Positions 35,960-47,856 of a stretch of 64,000 bases of DNA are shown piece after piece (the stretch's first letter is position 1; the number at the start of each line of letters is the position of its first letter). A program made the position numbers and the translations under genes. Source of the stretch: Ophiobolus disseminans (Eukaryota > Ascomycota > Dothideomycetes > Pleosporales > Phaeosphaeriaceae). The notes beneath the pieces were generated by a model. The model was not told the DNA's origin, ran no database searches, and saw nothing but the letters and a program-made list of their open reading frames with translations. The stretch covers positions 611,668 to 675,667 of the forward strand of contig MU006234.1 of assembly GCA_010093685.1 (NCBI GenBank), given 5' to 3'.

Positions 35960-37777
35960 ATGTCGTGCAAGGCGTCATCAGGTGCCAGCGTCGCTGTGTT
36001 GCGGATACCTCATGGTTCCCCAGACATTGAGCATGAGCGACTCCAAACTGTTTCAGCGTCTTCACATCGAGACGAAGATACGGAGACGTCGCCGCTCATA
36101 GACATGCATGATGAGACGCCTATCATACCTGGAAATGATGTGCAAAGCGCTGAGTACAAGGCGGCTTCTCGGCGGTTGAATCGGAAGATGGATGTTGCGC
36201 TCTTGCCTTTCTTGTCGCTTCTATATCTCTTCAATGGCCTTGATCGTTCTAATGTTGGGAATGCGGAGACGCAGGGTATGTTGTTTGCTAGGCGCCACAT
36301 CACGATATAACAACTGACTCGGCGCAGGCTTCAGTCGAGATATTGGCGCCACGCCTGATGACTTGAATCTGGCTGTATCGCTCTTTTTCATCACGTTTGT
36401 GCTGTTTCAGCCGCCTTCGGCTGCGGTTGGTAGATGGCTTGGGGCAAAGCATTGGATCAATCTTATGATGGTACGTACTGTTCACGCATCTATTGTGGCA
36501 TTATCTCACATTGCCACCTACTACACCACACTATGAGCACAATGTTTGAGCGAATGATGAGCTAACAGGGTCGTAGGTTGGTTGGGGCATCTTCACCATC
36601 GGACATGCTTTCATCCGTGGTCGTTCTGCGCTCATAGCAATGAGGTTGATGATCGGAGCGTTTGAGGCTGGGTTCTATCCTACGGCTGTGGCGTACCTGT
36701 CTACATTTTACTGCCGCTACGATCTTGCGGTCCGACTCGCACTATTCTATGGGCAATATGCAATAGCAGGCGCGTTTTCGGGATCAATTGGTACGTTGCT
36801 CACAAACTGAGCATGGTTCTGATACTAAGTCGTAGTCTGAAGCATTCGGCGTATTCCACCTCAAAGGCACCCGCCTCCACAACTGGCAATACCTCTTCAT
36901 CCTCGAAGGTGCTTTGACAATCGCCATGGCCATCACAGCATGGTTCTGGCTCCCAACATCTCCTGAAACCGCATGGTTCCTAAACGCTTCCGAGCGGACA
37001 TTCGCAGCCGCACGCATCGCCACCGACAACGGGGACGTCCATCTGCACGAACACAGCACCGGGACCACCGACAAGAAACGCCTCACCAAGCGCGACGTGA
37101 CCGAAACAGCAAAAGACTGGAAAACATGGTTCATCCTCTTTTTCAACATATGCGCCAGCGTACCCAGCCAAGCTTTCTCCGTCTTCCTGCCTCTCGTCGT
37201 ACAAGGCCTGGGCTACTCCTCCATCCGCGCAAACCTCATGTCCGTGCCGCCCTACATCTGCGGCGCAATCGGACTGTACCTCTTTGCACTGAGTTCGGAT
37301 CACCGCAAAGAGCGCGGCTACCACATCGTCGGCGGGATCGGCGTCGCGCTCATCGGCCTCATCATTACCGTTGCGTGCCACACGAGCCACGCCCAGTACG
37401 CAGGTCTGTGCATCCTGCTGTTTGGCAGCTACGTTTCCGCGCCGCTGACCGTTGCGTGGCTGAGCGGAAATACGCCTGAGCCGGGGAAACGCAGTCTCGT
37501 GCTGGGCGTCAATGGCTTGGGGAATCTCGCTGGGGTTATTGGAAGTCAGTTGTATAAGAAGCGCTATGCACCGAGATATCTGACGCCGTTCTATGCTACG
37601 CTGGGATTCGTGGCGGCTGCGCTGGCGGGGTATGTGGCGTATAGGTTGACGCTTGAGGCGGTGAATAGCCGCAAGAGGGCGAGGTTGGCACGTATGACGA
37701 GTGAGGAGGTGGAGGTGGAGAGGGTGGGGGAGACGAGGTATGCGGATCGGAAGTGGACGTTTGTGTATGGGCTTTGA
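35960..37777 (+). CDS. MFS transporter, anion:cation symporter (allantoate/nicotinate permease) type
   Basis: Four exons (35960-36275, 36328-36470, 36577-36790, 36843-37777) give 535 aa in frame. The first in-frame ATG after the leader is used. A hydrophilic N-terminus of about 70 residues is followed by membrane helices starting LLPFLSLLYLFNGLDRSNVGNAETQGF, which is the signature start of the Dal5/Tna1-like ACS family. Others are visible at MMVGWGIFTIGHAFI, LFILEGALTIAMAITAWFWLP, YICGAIGLYLFAL and VGGIGVALIGLIITVAC. The family imports organic anions or vitamins with protons at the plasma membrane; the substrate is not predictable. The last intron uses acceptor TGAAG at 36842 to keep frame. 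It is next to the Zn2Cys6 regulator. Confidence 0.92.
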
Positions 37778-37997
37778 GAGGGTGGGGTATCCAGCATCAT
37801 ATGGGCAAGTTTGAAAAGATCCATGGGAGGTGATGAGAATGGACATTTACAGCTGATGACAACAGTAAAGCAATGGTATCAGACATCCCCATTCTATCCC
37901 GATTTCGAAAAAAACTTCTTTGCAAAACCGCTACATCCCTCTCCTCTCTGTTTATCCCGCCCAACCCATCTACCTCACGTCCAAAGAGCGCTTCATA

Positions 37998-40900
37998 TCA
38001 AAGCACAATCAGATTCCCAATCCTAACTCCCTGACTCAAGAAATAATACCGCCGCCTCACACCCACGCCACTCGCCCTACTCAACAAATCTACCGCATCA
38101 TCCCCTCCACTGATCATAACCATGGCGATAGGGTGCGGCCGCAGCAACCCAGACGGACTGTACTGCGCTTCATCTAGCAACGGCTGTACCAGACTCGGCG
38201 GTTGTCTGGCCCATGTCTTGGCGCGGGGCGGGTCGGCATCATCAAGACCTTCGTGCTCGGGGTAGCTGATAATGACGACGAGTTGTAGGCTCGAGGCGTC
38301 TGGCGGGAAGGCGGGGATGTTGTGTAATTTCTTTGAAAAGGAGCAACCGCCGCGAGGAATGGCGACGACTTGGTATTTCCTTGCGACTTCGAGTGGGAGT
38401 TTGTCGTCGCAGAGGGTGGTGGGGTGGATGTATATGTTTGACCAGACGAGTGGGTTGGATGTGCTATATGCGAGGTCCGGGTCTGATGTATCGGGAAGCG
38501 GTATTGCGCCGAGTCCAAGTGGCAGTGCGCCTTCGAGGGCGTACCGCTGTGTTGTGGTGTGTTGAGATGGGGTTGCGGTGGGTGTTGATGTGGGTGCTGC
38601 TGAAGAGAGGAGGGCGCGAAGTGAGGCGAGGAGGTCGGAGAGGTACGATGGTTCATCTACGAGGACGTCAGGATCTATGTCGAGGTCGAAAACGTCTTCG
38701 AGGATCATGTCTGAGACATTGCCCATGTCAGCGAGAGCGTCGTTCAGATTCGAGATCTTCTCCGAAGATGTGGTTTCAGGCGGGACATCGATAATGAGGT
38801 CGATCGCATTTGGATCGCGCGTGCGTGTGAAGAAAGGGTCCAGTGGATTGAAGTCGTCGATGGTCGCGCGAGCCATGAAGACCTTCTCGTCTCGACCAAG
38901 AGCCATGTTTGATATGGCGTATATCCGGAAGTGCTCATCAAGCTTGATCTCCTTTGGGGTCGGAGAGTTTCTGTCCTGTTCTCGCACCATACCTAGCCGC
39001 AGACCGCTCATGGAGTTTACCAGTACACCTTCATCTACCCTCTGCAGACCACCAGCCTGTAACGTGTTGGGCATGTTCGGGAAGGAGAGATCGAATGTGG
39101 TTCGGTAAGATATGGCTGAACTCGTTGCATTCCTGGGGATATACTCCGGTGGTAGCGTCCAAGGATAGTAGGTAAAGTTGGAGGGTGACAGAATACCTGA
39201 CATGGAAACACTAGGATGATCGGAGCTGATTTCGATCGAGGTTGACCCGAGCGTCTCGGTGGTTGGCATCTGGTGGAGGCGGGCCAAGCTTGCAGCGTGG
39301 AAGAGATCAGATCGGGCGGCGGTGGCCGAGAAGGTGAAAGCCACCGGTGCTGGCGGTAGAGGACACACACCCGGCACGGGCTGCCGATCTTGCAGAGGCT
39401 GTTGCGGCTCCTTCTGGTGCCGGGACCGCAGTCGCTTCGGTATGATCAACGGATGGCCTTCAGTTGTGAAGACAAATGGCGCATCCCATGTGTTCAGCGG
39501 GTGCGAGGGGTCGAACAGCAAAAACAAATACTTTGCTGTCTCACCCAGAAAGAAGCTTTCCATGCGATCGCTCAACTCTCCACTCCGCACGTCCTGTAGG
39601 CCGGCCCATCCACACTTGGTCCAGCAGCGCCGTTTGATATCGCGAATGGCCATCTCTCCGGCGTGTAGGTACCAAGGATCCTTTGTGGCGTGGTAGAGAT
39701 ACCAAGTGGACTCGATCCACTCTGGTCGGCCGCCCCACCAGCGCAAGCCATGCTCAATGTTTCCAGTCACCGTCGACCATCTCTCGGGCATCGCAGAATA
39801 CCGGGTCCAGAGAGCGGTGTAGAGTAGATGTGTCTCGATAGCTTCGTCAAGTTTGCCAGCCATGGCAAGCAGACCTTGGTAGAAGGCGCTCAAACTATCA
39901 ATCCAGAAGGCTCGTATAGCTCCCGTGTAGAGATCGACCTGAGCATAATGGGGGTGTTGCTGCTGAGCGCCGCGGTAGATCTGGCGTTTGATAGCGTCAT
40001 GTGCGTCCTCCCATGCGGCCAAAAAGGCATCCGGAGACTCTGTAGCAGCATTGGCGGGATCGTACGGCAATCCCGACAGAAGGATATGCGACTTGAGTGC
40101 ATACTCGAAGAAGCTGTCAATGCCTGCTCCGATGCCGGTATATGGGGATACCCATAGTCCCGTCTCGGCGTCGATGCCGCCACCAATCAGTCCGATGCTG
40201 CTTCGACGATCCCAGACAGCCCAAAAGGCCGCCTTTGCTGCCTTTTCGTAACGGGGATTGCCGGTCAGTCGGCTGAGGGTCGAGAACTCGAGGACCAGGC
40301 TGCCAGCTCCAGCACTACACGTTTCGGTGATCTCGGTGCTCTTCTCGTTTGGGTTCTTGCCGCATTGGCCATGTTCGGCGTCCATGTTGTAGGGCGAGTT
40401 CGCATAGAAAGGTACGCCGTGGCGCAGGTTGACTCGGGGGTAGGGGAGGCCGGTCGGGGTGTTGAAGGCCGGTAGCAGTCGGTCTGCGAGGTCGTTTGCC
40501 AGTCGCAACAGCTGCCCATCGTAGATGAGTCCATTGCGCCAGAATATGCCCTGCTTGGTCTTTTTGCGCTCGTGCTTTGCAGTGTACCCACGGATGGGCA
40601 GGTCTCCCACAGCAAACTGGTGCGCACTCAATAGCCCTCCCACGCCCCGGATGACCGTCTCGAAGACCTGCACCTTGCTGTCAAGATCAAAGCCGCGAGA
40701 TCGTATACCCCGCCCACTCGGCCCAGGCGTGCCGTCTCCGTAGTGCTCCACCAGAAGCTTGATGCCATCATGGAAGTCATCGAGCGGTTTGTTTGTTCCT
40801 TCCTTGCTCGGCGCAGGCGAAGAGGCGAGGATGGCGAGTGTAGACAGGCTGTCGATCAGGGTCAGAGAATAGTTGCCGAGGACGTCGTTGACCTCGATGT

Positions 40901-41220
40901 GGGCAGGGTTCTTGCGGTCGCGGGTCAGGGGTGCGCATGTCAGCGGGCGTAGTTCGTCTTCGGGGAAGGCGTGGGTCATGTAGTTGTCGTAACCGTGGTA
41001 GAAGATGTCGTGCGTCTCGTGTCTGTGCCTGTCAGCAGGTGCTCCAGCGCACGGCATGCCCCGGCGGTCCATACCGCAGGCCTGCAATGGCTTCATCGGT
41101 CATGCCATGCGCGACTATCGCCCAGCAGCACATGCATAGCAACGTCGTCCATAGCAGCCGGAAGGACGCTCCGCTGGGCGTGGGCGCATGCCGCCGTGGA
41201 GGGCTTCCAGTCTGTCGCAT
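37998..41220 (-). CDS. EDEM-type GH47 alpha-mannosidase with PA domain (ER-associated degradation)
   Basis: Two exons (41220-41075, 41028-37998), with a 46-nt intron ending CTGACAG, give 1058 aa. The N-terminus has a hydrophobic signal/anchor (LLWTTLLCMCCWAIVAHG). The GH47 domain starts at FYHGYDNYMTHAFPEDELRPLTC and includes SLTLIDSLSTLAIL, FETVIRGVGGLLSAH, ETCSAGAGSLVLEF, GLWVSPYTGIGAGIDSFFEYALK and ESFFLGETAKYLFLLFD. The C-terminal third has a protease-associated (PA) domain around VAIPRGGCSFSKKL. These proteins (Htm1/Mnl1, EDEM) trim mannose from misfolded glycoproteins in the ER to mark them for degradation. An upstream in-frame ATG at 41355 exists; 41220 is preferred because it places the signal close to the N-terminus. 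The gene is divergent from TIM50. Confidence 0.93.
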
Positions 41221-41551
41221 GCCCAAAAAGTCTGTCGTGTCGCGACATGAGCGTTGCCTCTCTACGGCCAAGGAGAAATGCGGGCGGTGTAGACGGTGAA
41301 GGCGGGGAGCGACATGGCGGCGTCTGGGGTGGCAGAGGGTGGACACCGTTGCCATATGGCGGACTTTGGCCGTGCGTCATTCGCAGCCGTCACTCGACTT
41401 TAGCTTTGCGGTCTTCCGACCCAGCATGAAATAATTGCCCGCCGCCCTGCACCTCCACCCCGACCACAGCTCCCCCACGTCTCTCTCTTCATGTGTTGTG
41501 GACATCTGCTTTCGGCCTGATTCCTGGTTTCGTCCCAACTTTTATTCCACC
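41221..41551. promoter_or_regulatory. Divergent promoter region of EDEM and TIM50
   Basis: 331 bases between divergent start codons, GC-rich, with a pyrimidine-rich segment just before the TIM50 ATG. No specific binding site was recognised. Confidence 0.45.
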
Positions 41552-43398
41552 ATGCTTCCGCGGGCTGCGTTCCGCACGCTATGCATCCGCCCTGCACTTG
41601 CCGCACCGCGCACAAGGTCGATAGCGTCGACGTCACAATGGACACGCACATATGCAAGCAACAACCGGAGAAAAGATAACACATGGAAGAAGACGGACCC
41701 AATCAAGTTCGACGAGCAGAACAAGGCGCGCCCGAACCCCGTCAATCCCTCGGAGCAGCCCGAGTTCGACTCGGCATCATCGCCAGAGCGCAACACGACG
41801 CCAACGGAGCCCTCAAGACCCAATGGCAGCGCCACCAAAGCGTCGGTAGATGCAGGCAAGGACTTTCAGGCGAGTGAGCAGGAAGAGTTCTCGGGCCCAA
41901 AGACACCCGCCGAGAACACAGACCCCACCACCGAGAGCACCGAGGCCCAGCGACCGCAGAAGCCACTGCCCGACCTGCGACAGGGCATTCCCTCGTCCTT
42001 CGCCGAGGAGTTCGCCCAAGCCGAGGCCCAGGCGAAGCGAGACCCCAACGACCCCGACAGCATCCCCAACGAGCCCTTCGCCGGCAGCGCAGGCGGTCGC
42101 GAGGGCGGCGGCGAGCTCCCCAAATCCGCATATGAGACGAGCACAGACAGGCGGCGGAATCGCGTCGCGAACTGGTCATATCTCGCCATACTCCTCTTCG
42201 GCACAACCGGCGCAGTCTTCATGGGCCGGAACTGGGAGACGGACGAGGAAGAGCAGGCACACGTCGATGCGCCTAATGGCTGGGGGCTGGGCCTGATGTA
42301 TGCGCGCGCCGCTGCCCGCATCAACGGCCAAAAGGCCTACTACACAGAACCCACCTTCCAGAAGCTCCTGCCAGACAAGGACAAGATCCCTGGGGGCGCA
42401 CCGGAACTGACCCTGGTGCTGAGTTTGGAAGACTTGCTACTTCATTCAGAATGGAGCACCAAGCACGGCTACCGACTGGCGAAGCGACCTGGCCTCGACT
42501 ACTTCCTACGCTATCTGAGCTCGCAGTACGAACTCGTCATTTTCACCTCCGTTAAGTCAATGGACGCCGACCCTATTATCCGGAAGCTCGACCCCTTCCG
42601 TCTCGTCATGTGGCCGCTCTTCCGTGAAGCCACCCGTTTCGAGAAGGGCGAGTACATCAAGGTTGGTCACATCCGTCCCCACCAGCACACGTGAGCTAAC
42701 AACCTCAGGACCTCTCGTACCTCAACCGCGACCCCTCCAAAGTCATCATCATGGACACTGACCCCGCCCACGTAAAACTCCAACCCGAAAACGCCATCGT
42801 CATGCCCAAATGGAAAGGCGACCCCAGCGACAAAGGCCTCGTAGCCATGATCCCCTTCCTCGAGTACCTCGCCATGATGTCGCAGACCGGCCAGCAAATG
42901 GACGTCCGCACCGTGCTCAAATCCATGGAAGGAAAAGACATCCCTGCCGAATACGCCCGCCGCGAAGCCAAGCTCCGCGATGCATTCAATCGCGACCTTG
43001 CCGAGCAGAAGCGCAAGTCCAAGGGCAGCGCTGGCGGCATGTTCATGAAGAGCTTGGGTCTTGATGCACAGAAGCCAGGAATGGTACTAGGTGATCAAAA
43101 CATCTCGCAGGGCATGGCCGAGGGCAAAATGATGATCGACATGTACCGGGATTTCAACCGCCAAAACTACGAGCACCTGGACAAGCAGATCCGCGAAAAT
43201 GGCGACCAGTGGTTGAAGGAGATGGCCGAGGAGGAGAAGAAGATGCAAGAAGCGCAGCTAAAGGACATGAAGGCCGGTGCGTTTGGATGGCTAGGCGGTG
43301 GCGCTGCTCCTCAGAGCGCAACCGTGCCATCAGCAGGCACGGCTGGAGATGCCGCCGCTTCGCATGCGACGGGCGTGCCTCCTGATCAGGTGAGGTAA
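41552..43398 (+). CDS. TIM50: Mitochondrial import inner membrane translocase subunit Tim50
   Basis: Two exons (41552-42661, 42709-43398) with a 47-nt intron encode 599 aa. The N-terminus (MLPRAAFRTLCIRPALAAPRTR) is an Arg-rich mitochondrial presequence. A long acidic linker leads to one membrane helix (NWSYLAILLFGTTGAVFMG, about 208-227) and then the intermembrane-space FCP1/NIF-like domain (LTLVLSLEDLLLHSEW, KRPGLDYFLRYLSSQYELVIFTS, SKVIIMDTDPAHVKLQPENAI). The catalytic aspartates of true FCP1 phosphatases are replaced (LSLED), as in other fungal Tim50 proteins. It receives presequence proteins from the TOM complex and hands them to Tim23. The C-terminal tail is Lys/Glu-rich and coiled, then Gly/Ala-rich. 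Confidence 0.96.
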
Positions 43399-43857
43399 GC
43401 AGCTAACGGCGTGTATGAATACGAAGATGAACGATACCACAAAAGAACGAAACCTTATTCCACTCCACTTCTTGTTCGCAATTTGCACATGAATAGTGTG
43501 AATTCTTCCCAGAATTCCTACCAAGACAACATCATGGAGTCTTCATGACTCGAACTCCACACTTGACTCAGCAAATGCAAATGATGTAGACACCGATAAA
43601 AGTAATGAGGCCGTTCGACCAGGCTCATCGATTGAAAAATTACCATAAAACACCTGCGATGCCGGATGTACCGTGAACCCTATACCCTATATCCCATGTC
43701 CCATATCCACGAGTGCAACGCCAAGCGCGAGCGGTACCCCATCAAGCAATGACCGTAAATAAGAAAAAGACTAATGATAATGATACAAGAACCGCCACCC
43801 AAAGCCGACAACAACGCACAATCCAGCGAGCTCAAAAGAACAAGTCCAGCAACGCAT
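43399..43857. other. Intergenic between convergent TIM50 and the hydrolase-phosphatase gene
   Basis: About 460 bases of 3' flank for both genes; AT-richer than the coding neighbours. No gene or repeat is supported. Confidence 0.45.
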
Positions 43858-46164
43858 TCACAGCGTCGGTGCCTTCTTCAAACCATGACAATACCTCACA
43901 TGCAGCGTATCAATAAAATGCGAATGCCTGATCCCAGGCGGCCGCGCTTGCTGAAACGCATCAATCGCGTCCTCGACGCGATACCCCAGGCGCTCAATCA
44001 TGTACGACACAAGGAAAAAGCCCGTGCGATTAAATCCGTAGTGGCAATGCACCGCAATGAGGCCCTGTTTCTTTTCTTTCCTGATGCCATCAACCAGCTC
44101 GATGAAGAGCTTGACCTCGTCCGGGAGCGGGGGCTGCTTGGACACAGTCGGGAATTTGTGGTAGGGAATGCCGTTTTGCTCGAGGCCTTTGGGGTCGTAG
44201 ACGGGGTTGTCGTGCGAGATGTCGATGACGGTGTGGATTTTGCCCGACATGGTTTTTGCGAGCACGGTGGGCGTGTGTGTGGAGTCGACTTCGCGCAGGG
44301 TTTTCATGGCGCGGAAGACGTCGGCGATGGGCGCCGAGACGGGCGCGACGGCTTGCCATTTTTCGAGGTTCTTGACGTCCCATTTGCCCTCCGTCGAGAG
44401 GTACTGGAGCTGCCAGGCGAGCGAGAGGCGCGGGTCGATGTGGTCGGCGAGGAAACTGCCGATGAGTCCGGATATGATACGAGACGTAGACGGTGCGAAA
44501 AGGAGCGAATGGGCTGCGGGTTTTGGCATGATTGCGGTCTTGACTACCAGTCGTCGTGGATGCGGCGCAGGATTGTTATTTGATTGTTTCGCAGATTTCG
44601 AGACAAGCAACGCGTCGGCTGTGGCGATGCTTCCATTGGTGAGCTCTTCTTCAGTGGGCGCAAAACTAGCCGTTGTCGAACTCGTCGTCTTGGAATCGTC
44701 TGCGAACTTCGGTAAGTCATTCGCGTCTATGCCCGAGTCCTGGTGCTTTCGCTGCGACCCAGCGGGCTCGATTACGGCCGGATCAACAGGTGCCGCTGCT
44801 ATCGGCAAGCTCGCCCTTTCACTTGGCGGTTCGATTGCTGAAGCATCCCGTCCGAGAAACTCTACAATGCGCTTGACGTTGGAGGCAGGTGTTATGTTAT
44901 CCGCTTCACCCCCTGCCAAGAAGACGGGTATCTTGAGTTCTACCCATATTTCTTGCCCGGGCAGGCCTCCAACCTGTTTCAGATGATCGTAGGTTGGACA
45001 CATACCACGTGCCATGCGTTGCCAGACTGCTGTTCGGCTCTGCTTGTTGTATCGTTGCTGGAGCTTCTTCGTCTCTTCCTCTGCGTCTGGTCCGGTCATG
45101 CGGAGCACGCTTGCACTTTCCGTGCTTCCTCGTCTGTCCCAGCTCCTCACAAGATCGAAAAGAAAGACAGGCATCGACGTGACCTGGCGAAGGGTCTTTA
45201 CTTGCTGCTTACTTGGCGGATCGGCCTTGGGGCATATGGCAATGAGTCCAGCGACGTGCTTTGATAGAAGGTGTCCATGTGGGGAAGCAGGCGAAGCCAG
45301 CAATGCACCTAACGAGCAGCCATAACTGTGTGCGACAAGTATCACTTGCTGACCCTCTTCGGCAGCACGATGGGCTTCGATGACGATAGCAAGAAGCTCC
45401 ACTAGGGCATCCGACGTATATGCTGCCCAAGCCTTTGGCTCAAAAGTAGAAAGCCCACAGCCTGGAAGGTCGATGGCCAGGCAGGTAGCGATGTTTGAGA
45501 GACTCAGCAGAATGGGATTGAACTGTGCCACGGAGCCTCCCAGGCCATGGATGAATACCAACAGGGGCGATGGACAGGGTTGCCTTGGTAGCTTACTCTC
45601 TTGCGGATGTGGCCGGTAGAATGTCCTGATGCCAGGATATGTCAAGTTGGTCGAGGGCACTGTGTATGAACACGTTTTGGAGTGTTTCTTCAACAGCCCG
45701 GGATCAGTAGCGGCAGCATCATCTACTAACCGTTAGCACAAGCTCAATGCAGCGTTGCTCGTTCTAGCGGGTCCACGTGATCTAGTAGACGTGCCGATGA
45801 TCGTTTGGGCTTCCTTACCGGCGGCATCTGCGGCTTGGTGGTCAATGGCTGAGGTCGCAACCTCTTCCTTGCGGTTCCGCCTAGCCCAAAGCCAGAGCGC
45901 AGATCCAAAGCCACATATTGCTGTCAACTTGACCATGCCCACGAACAGCGAAGTGTACCACGAGTCACCAAATGCGAAGGGATTTACAAAGGAGATCAGA
46001 CGATAAGCCGAGTTCTTTATACTCCAGAGTGCAAGGTCCGAGTCGGTCTGTGTCACTGGACTGCTGGTTGGTCCGGCGAGAGCTGACTTTAGCAACAAGA
46101 CGAGGGCCTGTGGAAGGCGCAACGTGCCATTGTGAGACGAGCAAGGTCGCGAATGAGGCTCCAT
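43858..46164 (-). CDS. Membrane-anchored alpha/beta-hydrolase fused to a cysteine phosphatase
   Basis: Two exons (46164-45819, 45725-43858), with a 93-nt intron between DAAG-type codons, give 737 aa in frame. Residues about 70-93 form one membrane helix (TSLFVGMVKLTAICGFGSAL) followed by Arg residues. The alpha/beta-hydrolase part has the oxyanion loop FIHGLGGSVAQF, DLPGCGLS and the nucleophile elbow AHSYGCSLG (Ser about 249). After a Ser/Thr-rich linker comes a dual-specificity phosphatase-like domain with AVHCHYGFNRTGF (Cys about 676), whose HCxxGxNRTG form is typical of RNA 5'-triphosphatase/capping-type cysteine phosphatases. An aspartate in IDISHDNP may be the acid. The fusion is continuous in one exon with no intron between domains. 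Substrates are unknown; membrane location argues against a role in capping. Confidence 0.9.
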
Positions 46165-47239
46165 ATCTGTTTGCGTGGCCCAGGGCTGAATGTATACGCA
46201 CTGTTCCACGGACCGTCGAGGTGCTGGCGGGCGGGATGGCAAAGACCCTCGTAAGAAAAGCAACCAATGGAATCAGGAAACAGAAATCGTGCTCTGATCT
46301 TAGGCGACGGATGACCGGTGCCTGGAACAACTACAACGTTGCGATGCGGACACGTTGGGGATGCAGCGAATGTGCTGTTACGAGGGATAATAGCGTTTCT
46401 GCAATGGAATAATGTCTGTGTTTGCTGGTCGCATGTTGATGGAAAAGCAATGACTAGCGATAGAGGTCCGGACGGTGACTAGAAATGGCCGCGCAGCGGG
46501 ACGAGCGGTGGGTGCAAGAAGACTGGGAGTGGGAAGTGGCATAGAAGTGGGTTGCGCTGCCGTGACAAACATGGAGGATGGTTGCCGTGTGGTGCAAATG
46601 ATGTCAGGCACATTTGGGCTTCTTTGCCCGGGTACGACGGGAGCGGCGTATCGTGATTCTTGGCAGGGCTGCACAAGCTTTGAGCAATTCTACCGTCTCA
46701 ACTCCCCCTGACTATCATCTGGACTTTGTTCGTAGCTTCCAACTTCCCTCCATCGGCCAAGTCTCGAAAATGCGCCGGCTTAATTTGTGGCTGCTGACGA
46801 TGCGCTGTGTACTCACGCGCAGACGACAACAAACAACATCCTGCGAGCGCACGGCGGAGACTGACTCCGGCATGAGCGGCTAATCATGCCTTCTATGGCT
46901 GTTCAGCCCATGGCACGCTCTACCAATAATTAGCTACAAGCCGGTATCATCTGTCTTCTCATCGTTCGAATTCACACCATGGACGAACCTTGTGGAGTAA
47001 GAAAAAAACTTGCCTACCCCGCACACCTCCAGCAGTCCTTCCCCAGTTGCATTGTGTGATGCTTGGGCTTTTGAGCAACTTTATTATAAGGCAGATGCGA
47101 TAAAAAGCCGCCACTCGGTCCTAGTATCGAACACTACAGAGTGACGCCTAGTGTTGATCTCATCGCTAGCTCACCACCAGGCACATGCAGTCCAGCTCGG
47201 CAATCCTACCTAGACTATGCCTCAACCACAGTGCAGTGC
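46165..47239. other. Intergenic
   Basis: About 1.1 kb. Short frames only. A promoter-like cluster (TATTATAAGG near 47088 and GATAAAAAG near 47100) precedes the weak ORF at 47240 and the dehydratase gene. Confidence 0.4.
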
Positions 47240-47746
47240 ATGAGATTCGACTTTCCAGAAGCCTGGAGCTTCGCCGTTGACGGCGCCCATTCGAGCCAAG
47301 CTCCGGGTTTCTCGCCGGCACCCAGCAGCTCGGAATTTGACCGCAGCCCACAAGGGCAACACGCGCGACGCGAAAATCTTGCACCAGCACTTGCGACCTC
47401 CAATCATTACGACTTGGCTCGCAAATTCACGCTTGGGCATTGGCTGCCCGTCGTCGATGATATTGAACTAACATCCCGTAGCGTGTCGGTGGGAGGGGCG
47501 GATGTTATGTTTCCTTGTACCCCTCCATCCTTTGAGTTTCGGCTCGAGGACGATCGAGGTGAAGCTCCGTCGCCCCACCAGAGGCGCTTTCGTAGCACTG
47601 TTTGGAAAGAATTTGGGGCTGATCTGCTTCCGATTGGTAGTTGTGCTCAGTACTCGCTCGTGGCGGTAACTTGGTGGCTGCTAGGTACACGATATCGGCT
47701 ATCGTTCATATCTTATCCGTTTTGTCCACAACCTCACCTCTCATAG
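47240..47746 (+). CDS. Weak hypothetical ORF, 168 aa
   Basis: The first ATG of a long open frame, starting MRFDFPEAWSFAVDGAHSS and ending 111 bases before the dehydratase start. Composition is mixed with no domain, signal peptide or repeat that I recognise. A TATA-like element lies about 150 bases upstream. It could be a small gene, part of the 5' leader of the dehydratase transcript, or chance. Confidence 0.25.
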   Translation: MRFDFPEAWSFAVDGAHSSQAPGFSPAPSSSEFDRSPQGQHARRENLAPALATSNHYDLARKFTLGHWLPVVDDIELTSRSVSVGGADVMFPCTPPSFEFRLEDDRGEAPSPHQRRFRSTVWKEFGADLLPIGSCAQYSLVAVTWWLLGTRYRLSFISYPFCPQPHLS

Positions 47747-47856
47747 TCTCTTTCTCTTACCTCTCAACACATCTTGCCTATTTCCAATTACCTTCACACA
47801 AAATAAGACTTAACCAGACTTCCACACACTTGCACCAGCTTCTCAACTCGCCCACA

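Noticed and set aside
36980..37846. Minus-strand frame of 288 codons opposite the MFS transporter
   Set aside because: A shadow of the transporter's last exon, which has clear membrane helices.
41221..41355. EDEM start at the upstream ATG 41355
   Set aside because: It would put 45 extra Arg/His-rich residues before the signal sequence; the ATG at 41220 fits secretion better, although the upstream one is not excluded.
47141..47239. Extension of the 47240 ORF to 47141
   Set aside because: The upstream part begins with GTG, not ATG, which is not expected for a fungal nuclear gene.
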